Below are positions 35,101 through 44,100 of a DNA stretch of 64,000 nt, piece by piece. The DNA comes from Meghimatium bilineatum (lineage: Eukaryota; Mollusca; Gastropoda; Stylommatophora; Philomycidae). Location of the stretch: the NCBI GenBank assembly GCA_034231615.1, contig CM067306.1, positions 62,482,813 through 62,546,812 on the forward strand. Reading direction: 5' to 3'. Each line of letters starts with the position of its first letter. Positions within the stretch are counted from its first letter, which is position 1. Below the pieces are notes generated by a model. That model worked only from the letters and a program-made list of their open reading frames with translations, ran no database searches and was not told where the DNA came from. The translations under genes and the position numbers were made by a program.

Positions 35101-38100
35101 ACATATTCAGCAGTTAATATATTTTTCTCCTTTGGTTAAGTACAATGTACCGGTAACTCTTATGGTGTGTTATAATACTCACGTGTAAGACAGGTAATGA
35201 GGTCCTACTGAATGACAACTAAAACACTACACACTATCACTAACAGATGTAAATATGGTACATATAACAAAACAAAACACAGAATATAATCTATAGATAA
35301 TACACAGGACAAAGTCGACGTTTCGGACCAATAGGCCTTTTTCAAGATACGGACATAACATACAAACATAAAAAAACCACAAGTAAAAATGTATGCGTAT
35401 CCGAGTGAAATGTGATAGTAAGATAGATGGTAAGACCATGGTGTGTTATACAGACCTTTGAACCGTGGATGTTAATCCAATTTGGTTTTATCAGAGTTTC
35501 ACAACTATTAAAAAATAGTGGAGCTCGAAGTTCTGGTAATCCAGCCACCACAACCTCTATATTACGTTATGTCTCTTTTGTCCATTGAGTCTGTATAAAG
35601 AAGTAGTCACTCCATATTTGGATTGTGAAGAGAAATTGAAAAGAAGAATTGAGCAACTCCACAATTCTAATGATAGTCAATACCTTTTAGAGCTTTCAAA
35701 ATATTTTTGACATGATAGGCCTAACAATTCAATTGAGGAAAATGATGCACTTGGGAACATTTTAATTCTCTACATATCAGTGATGTATTATAAGTTATTT
35801 CCTTTATATTTTAATAATAACACATAATAATACTGATAATAACAAATTCCAAACTTGCCAAAAATATTGATTGCAATAATTTAAAATTATTTTTTGGTTG
35901 GACCATTTTTGTAGTCCTTCATTATAATATTAATAAGTAAGGTTCAAATGAAAACATAAAAAGTAAAAAAACCAGGACTTTTTTTTCATATTTCAAAAAC
36001 TTGGTTGAGCCTTTAAAAACAGGACATGCCTGGAGAAAAAGAGACATATGGTAACCCTATATTTGTATGTTCATTTGTTTCTGGGACTCCAAAGTGATTT
36101 CACTTGTTATCAGGTCATTAATTTAACTGTCTATCAGACCATTAATTCACATGTCCATCCTAATGTTAATTCATCTGCCCATCAAAACATCCAATCATCT
36201 GTCCACCAAATACACTATTCCACAATCAGTCTTATTGCACAATTTAACTCATTTAATATCAATCAATCAAGTGCCATGCCGACTGGCGTAGGCGATCATG
36301 TTTCTCCACGACTCTCTGTCTCTTGTGTTGTCAATAAGCTCGGTTGGTGAGCTTCTACCGTGCCACGATACAAGCCCATCTAGTAACTTTTCTCTTTGTT
36401 GACCTCTATCTCTTCTCCCTTTGATCTTTCCAGTGGTTATTAAGTGTTCAAGCTGTGTTCTTCTCAGCACATGCCCTAGAAACCTTGACTGTCTGCCTCT
36501 AATGTTTGCCTCTATTGTAATACCATGACATTCCCTTTGCCAGAAAATATATAAAGAAAAGCTACAGGTTTCAAAGGACATTACATTTGTTTCTCTGCAA
36601 AGAAAAGTGCTATTAATTTGACTACATCATCTTTATTCGATGCCATAGTTAATATGTGAGACATTTGTACGACCTGAAAATAGAAGATTGACTCCTGAAA
36701 TCTATTTCACGATAACACATGTAAAAAGACGCATTGGATAATAAAGATTAGTCACTGAGGGAAAGGTTTCACGAAGGAGAACAAGATACCGCAGAAGAAT
36801 ATAATATTTGAAAAAGTAAGATAGCTTGCACAGAACCAATAGTCACAGTGAAGACAATGTCACATAGAAGAAGTGAAAGAGTTAATCTTTCTTTCATTCT
36901 CTGTTGTGATTCATTACTCAGCAATTTACTGGTAGTCTTTCATCCTTTATGTAAGTGTGTACTGATGTCTCATACTTGATTCTTCTACAGAAAATGCTTA
37001 CTTCGTCCTGGAACTAAAAGTTAGCACTCAGAGTAATTCAGATATTCAATTCAATGGCGGCAGTAAAAGCAAGGAGACTATACTATCTGAGGTAAGTTCA
37101 TACCATTCTCTGCAGCAGGTAAACAAGGAGTGATAAGTGACACTTAGCAAACTATTCTCATATATATATATATACACACACATATACACACACACACACA
37201 CAATATGCATCAATTACCCGGTACTTTTTAAATATAATTTTAATGTATTCTATGGGAGAATTGAATATGAAATTTGTTGTTGTTCAAACACAGCTCTTGT
37301 TGTGTCACTGCTTGCAATTCTGATATAGTTACTGAAGCGTGTAATAATGACTCAAAATTCAGAACACACTAGATGGAATTTGAACCAGGTCCATTCAACT
37401 GACACTGATTCACCTCGCAACTGGAAATTGTCAGGATAAAAAATTCCACAGGTGTTGAAAAGCAATATCACATTTAGAATGCTTCCAATTACATGACATT
37501 ATTTTGCAGAGTTTAGGGGTTACACTAAAATACAGAAAACAGTGGTTACAGTGCTTTTAAAGACAGAATTTAGTGGTTACTTTGGACTAAAATACAGAAT
37601 TTAGGGGTTCTTTTTTGACTAAAATACAGAATTTAGGGGATTCTTTGGACTAAAATACAAACTTTAGGGATTATTTTGGACTAAAATACAGAATTTAGGG
37701 GTTCCTTTTGACTAAAATACAGAAATTAGGGGTTCCTTTTGACTAAAATACAGAATTTATGGTTCCTTTTGACTAAAATACAGAATTTATGGTTCCTTTT
37801 GACTAAAATACAGAATTTATGGTTCTTTTGGACTAAAATACAGAATTTAGAGTTGTTCTGTTACTTCTGACTAAAATACAGAATTTAGAGGTTACTTTGG
37901 ACTAATATACAGAATTTAGGGGTTCTTTTGGGCTAAAATACAGAATTTAGGGATTATTTTGGACTAAAATGCAGAATTTAGGGTTACTTTGTATTAAAAT
38001 ACAGAGTTTAGGGATTATTTTTGGAAAAAATACAGAATTTAGGGATTATTTTCAGCTAAAATATGGAATTTAGGGTTACTTTGTATTAAAATACAGAATT

Positions 38101-41100
38101 TAAGGATTATTTTGGACAAAAATACAGAGTTTAGGGATTATTGTGGACTAAAATACAGAATTTAGGGTTACTGTGTATTAAAATACAGAATTTAGGGATT
38201 ATTTTACAAAATTTAGGGTTACTTTGTATTAAAATACAGAATTTAGGGATTATTTAGGGCAAAAATACAGAATTGAGGGGATTATTTTAGGCTAATGGCC
38301 CGACACATCCATCTTCAGTGGAGAACTGGAGTTTGATAATAAATACAGAGGAAGCTTAGTTACACAATCTAATCTTGCAGCAGCATAGGGGATGTTTTTA
38401 AATTATATAAACGATTGTATCACATTTTCTGCTGAAGATGGATGTGTTGGGCCATTAGCGCAAATAAAACTGTGACACATTGCATTTCCATTCTCTGGAC
38501 TACATCCTGATGGAAATATAATAGTTAGGACCATGGGCATGGTCCTGCTACAAGAGATATCTAGCAGGAGTTTGAGAATGAATGCTGAAGAAGAGGAAGA
38601 AATTATGTCAACAATTTTTGTGGGAAGGTGGGGTCTGAAAAAATTTGATACATGTTGACAAGATGGGGTAGGTCAAAATTATTAACATATTTTATGGACA
38701 GCCCTAAACAAGAACACATCCTGAAATTTACAAACACAATTAACAATTTTCTATCAATTTATTTCAGCTGGGTCCTTACTTTCTTGAGTTCAGTTCTGGA
38801 GTTTTTATAGAGTAAGTTATTTGTATACATTATACCTTATCCTGGTCAGCACCTTATGATAAAGATGGATTTTAAGTACTGTATGTCACAGTTGCTGAAA
38901 AACTAGCCCTGATTAGGCCCACACACATCAGAAAAACTAGTCCTGGTTAGACCCAGACACAGAAAGACTAGTCCTGGTTAGGCCCTGATACATCAGAAAA
39001 ACTAGTCGTGGTTAGGCTCAGACACAGAAAGACTGGTCCTGGTTAGACCCTGATACATCAGAAAAACTAGTCGTGGTTAGGCTCAGACACATCAGAGAAA
39101 TACCATTGTCTGTCCTAGTCCTAGTAAATGAATAACATATTATAGAAACATTTGTGATTTATTCATTATTAAAGAAAAATCAGCAAATATGATTTGAACC
39201 AGCTCCACTCAAAATGGCACCTGCTCACCTCATTTTAGCCAACACGTTTTCCATCTACGAACACACAGTATCCCTAACGTTGAAAGTCTGAACTAAAATT
39301 GTAACACATATACAACTTAACAAACACCTTTAAAAAAAATACCGCAGACCATACACCATACTGCAACCACTGCAACAGACAAGAAGAGGAAACAGTAAAA
39401 CACCAACTTATTGAATGCCCTGCACTAAAGACTTGCAAAAAACAATTTAACCACTAAACCCCCACCATCACTAACACCCTTTATACAGGCACAACACAGC
39501 TGAAGAAGACATGCACATACCATCACTTGGCAAAGGGAAGAAAGAGTGAAAGCTCACAACTCCAGGGATCAGATAAGTAAACAAGTGGTGAAATATATTC
39601 TAATATTTGGCGAGTGTGATGCTCATCACAGACAGCATCCATTGGTATGCTATTGGTCAATGAAGAATACAGGTCTAACACTACACCTCAGGTATTGTCC
39701 GATACATCGCAGACATGAATAAGGGAAACTTTACTTCTTTTTTTGAATATTCTAAGATTCTAACAGTTTATTTTGTATGTGTCTCTGTTACTCTGCCATC
39801 TTCATGTCTATCTATCTATCTATGAGATGTGTCCTTTACAGAATGTTGTCCTCACTGCCACTCTGTAAGCCTCTCAGTTCTGTGCAAGCTGCCTAACTTC
39901 TTCCTGTGTCATATTCAGAAGGTCTTCGATGTCCTATGTCCATCATAGTCTTGGTCTGCCTCTTGTTCTCTTTCCTGGAATCTTTCGCTCCATGATTAAT
40001 ATTTAAAAACCATTGTATTTATTCATATGTACAAAATATATTAAGTTGTATTTTTTAATAGATTTGATGAGCTAGTCATCTATGTTCAGGTTTTTATGGA
40101 TATTTGTGTTAGATAGTCTTTCTGTTCATAATATTCTTAAGACCTTTCAATAGCATTTCATTTCAAATTATATTTTCTTTTCCATTGTGGATGCCATTGC
40201 CAAGTCTCACTACCATTTGTTTAACTTGGAAAATATAACATCTTAATAATTGCAACTTTTGTTTTGTGTTTGCCTTTTGCTTTAAATTTTTCATTGGTGT
40301 TTTTTTTTCACCATTGGCACACAAAAAACGGAGACATAACACATTTCCATTCTCTGGACTACATCCTGCTGGAAATCTAGTACGACCATTGTCCACTACA
40401 AGAGAAATCCAGGGGGAGTTTGAGAATGAGCGGTGAAGAATATTAACCTGTATGTGCCCGTAGGTTAGTTTGTTATTGATTGAATTAGGACCAATATCAC
40501 TGCACTCTGGGCAGACCCACTGGTGCTCAGTCTGCCCTAGAAGATAAATAAGGGTATGCATACTGATGGTTCGGTGGCTCACTAGTTGACCACACTTGTC
40601 ATTCTGTCACACAGACATCTGGTTCTACTAGTCTGACATTTAATAAAGAATTCTTCAAATCTTAGCCTTAATAATTCAATTGTGATGTCATCATCAAGCA
40701 GGCACCCATGAAACAGTTTCAGCATATCTCCCTTTTTTTATTGTCAACTTCCCATCTGTTGGTGCCTTTGTTGTCAACTCCTCATCTATTGGTGCCTTTG
40801 CAAGCCTGTCTATTCTCTCACTTCCATGAACACTGGTGTGTTATGGCCAGTAGATCCATGTGATACCATGGAGGTTGAATATAGCTATAGATGCAGTCCA
40901 TTCATACAGACACTAGCCATAGATACCCATAGGTATCAGATCAAAACTGTACATACATGTAGCAACAAGATGCCAGAGAATGTGTGATCAAAGTAACAAA
41001 TAGAAGTGTGATAAGTATAAAAAATGTGCTAGTCCTACCACTAATAAAAAAAACTAATCAAATGGTATAATTTAAAATTCTTAAAAAAGTATACTAATAA

Positions 41101-44100
41101 ATAAGTATGTTTTATAAATAATACTTATATATTTGATTTGTAATAATTTTAACGCATTTATATGTGTATTCTTGTTAACATCACATAGATGTATGCCTGT
41201 CTGTTTCCTGTCAAACTGTGTACTTTTGCTGTTGATAAGTGTTTTAAAGGAATACTAAATATTAGGTGGTGGGACAAGATAGGAAATAGGAGAGATGTTT
41301 GGAACACATGGAGGCCATGAAAGATTTGACAGACAAGAATCACTAGGAACACATGTAGATAATGAAGGACTTGATAGAAATATTAAAAAGATATTTTCTT
41401 TTCCATCTCAGATGTCATATTCAAGAATACAATTTATTCTACTTCTACATTCATTCCATCTCAGATGTCATATTCAAGAATACATTCTCAAACTCCTGCG
41501 TATCAGCAGAATGTAATCCAAAGAACGGAATGCCTTGTGTCATCATCTACAGCTTAGCTGTGCTATCTGCACCTTTAGGCATGACACATTAGACTCCTTA
41601 GTGGCCCATGGGTCGCTTTGGCTGTCTATGGGATGGTCCACCCCCGAATTCCTTAGTCACCTCTTATGGACATGCCTGGCAGGTAACAGTATTGCCATTT
41701 TACACTCATTTTTTAGGCTTCAGCAAAACACAGATCACGAGACAAATGGAAAATTCTTGTTCTATACACCCAAGAATGTGCAAACTCCCTATGCTCAGGT
41801 TTTGATTGATTGATTATATGTAAATGTCTGCATATTATCAAGCCTTCGTGAATTTTCCCACAATGTTATACATGACTGTCCTGTTAGCCTAACTTTCACA
41901 TCATTTACATGTCTGTCCACAGAGATGACACAGTGGAGCTGACTTACAAACTGAAGGTAACTCTAATGTACAGTCAACTGAACAACAGAACAGTGGCACA
42001 GGAGAAGCTCATGCTGGCTCTCTCACAGATTAATAACTTGGCTGATTATAGCATGCCAAACCAGAGTATGACTTATGATAATGTACAATCATGTAAGTTT
42101 GTGTATATTTATCTTTGCAACTGTTATCATTTTATTGTATTGATTGTCAACTGTTATCAGTATATGCTATTTACAGTTGTGTGTTGCCAGTACCCAGAAG
42201 GGAAGCAAAGAATAGGGACATGTCACTTGCCATGTATGTCGTAAGAGGTGACCAAAGAAGTTTGGGGGATTTAGCTGACTGTCTCATGCAATAAAAGATC
42301 AAAGTAACTCAGAAGCAATGCTGAAATCAGATTGAAAGATGCGGATACCACATCTAAGCTGTAAATAAAATAACAGCTTATTCTGTTCTTTGGATTACAT
42401 CCTACTAATCTTCAGAAGTTTGAGAACAAACATGGAAGTACATTCTGCAAGGAATCTTGTGAACTGATATGAAATGCATTTTCTTCTTAATGTTTTTATT
42501 CACAGAAACAAACTCTTTTATAAGACCTTCCATCTGATACAACCTGTGTATGATTATCTTTTCCTTAGTTATCAACATGTGATTATCTTTTCCCTAGTTA
42601 TCAACATGTGATTATCTTTTCCTTAGTTATCAACATGTGATTATTTTTTCCTTAGTTCTCAGCATGACAATGGATATCTGTGAGGCACAAAATGTCTGTC
42701 CTCCCGGATTCAGCTGTAATGCTGTAGGCTGCCAACGCTTATGCACCCCTGATTACTGCAACAACAATGGAATCTGCTACATTACCATTTCTTCTGAAAA
42801 TAAGCCGACCCCAATCTGCCAGTAAGGTTTCGTATTTTTATATCATTGTCACTACCATTGTCAATTTCAGCACTAAAATCTATACTAATGTCAGCAGTAT
42901 TATATGTACTGATGTCAGAACTAATATCTATACTGATGTCAGAACTAATATCTATACTGATGTCTGAACTAATATCTATACTGATGTCTGAACTAATATC
43001 TATACTGATGTCTGAACTAATATCTATACTGATGTCTGAACTAATATCTATACTGATGTCAGAACTAATATCTATACTGATGTCTGAACTAATATCTATA
43101 CTGATGTCTGAACTAATATTTATACTGATATCTTAAGCTAGTCTTAACAAACTCAATATCATCCTCTCCATCCACAGTCTCAACAACATCCTCTTTCCAA
43201 CCAATCTCAACAAACATCCCCTCAAGCTAGTCTTAGCAAACATGCTCTCTCCTGCTAGTCTCAAGAACATCCTCTCCTCAGCAAGCAACATCTCCCAGCT
43301 AGTCCCATCATCTTCTAGCTAGTCCTAACATCTTCTCCTAGTTAGTCCCAACATCTTCATCAAGCTAGTTCCCAAATTTTCTCCTAGCTAGTCTTACCAC
43401 TGCTATAATCTTCTACTTAATTTAAACTTCTATAACATGATTATCTTGTTTCTGCCCATAGGTGCAACTCTGAGTACGATACTGAATACACAGGAGATCA
43501 GTGCCAAGATTCCAGACGAGGACGCTTGCAAATTATTGCTATCCTGGCTGGAGTGCTAGGGACAGCATGTTTAATTTTCATAATTATCATCATTATCATG
43601 TGCCTCAAAAACCGCTCAAAATTCTCATCAAACTAGTAAGTCACTGACTTTGTGTGTCCACCCATCTGTTGGTCTGTGCTTATATTGTATCTTCTGTAGT
43701 GTTGTACTGCATCTTTTGTAGTGTGATACTGTATCTTTTGTAGTGTGATACTGTATTTTTTGTAGTGTGATACTGTATGTGATAGTGTAATTCATCTGCA
43801 ACATTTTTTGTAACTCTTGAGTTGTGGTTAAGGCAAGCCCAGAGATAGACAGGAGGGGGGTGTTCAAACCTACCTTACCAAATCTAAACATGACTTTTAG
43901 TACTAGAAATTTAACCAAAAGGTGAGTAATATATCACCTTCTCCCCTAATCGATAATAAGTGAGACTGAAACTGTATAACAATAGTATATCAAGTGACAT
44001 ATTCTTTCTAGAATATTGTCTTTATAGTGGATACTCTGAATGCTTCTATGTACCAGGCCATCAGGTCTACATTGGCCAGAGATGTGCATGCATTCTTCAA

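Larger units (their letters stand above)
33313..36062. mobile_element. Possible composite DNA transposon with 'ggttaccata' ends
   Basis: 'aaggttaccatatttacctc' at 33313 and the complement of 'gagacatatggtaaccctat' at 36042-36061 resemble hAT-like termini with an internal 'aggaca' word. The interior holds minisatellites and unrelated repeats but no recognised transposase. The pairing may be coincidental. Confidence 0.3.

Noticed and set aside
42846-43136. 96-codon frame of MSELISIL repeats
   Set aside because: It lies in intron 7 over a 24-bp minisatellite whose length is a multiple of three. No splice context.
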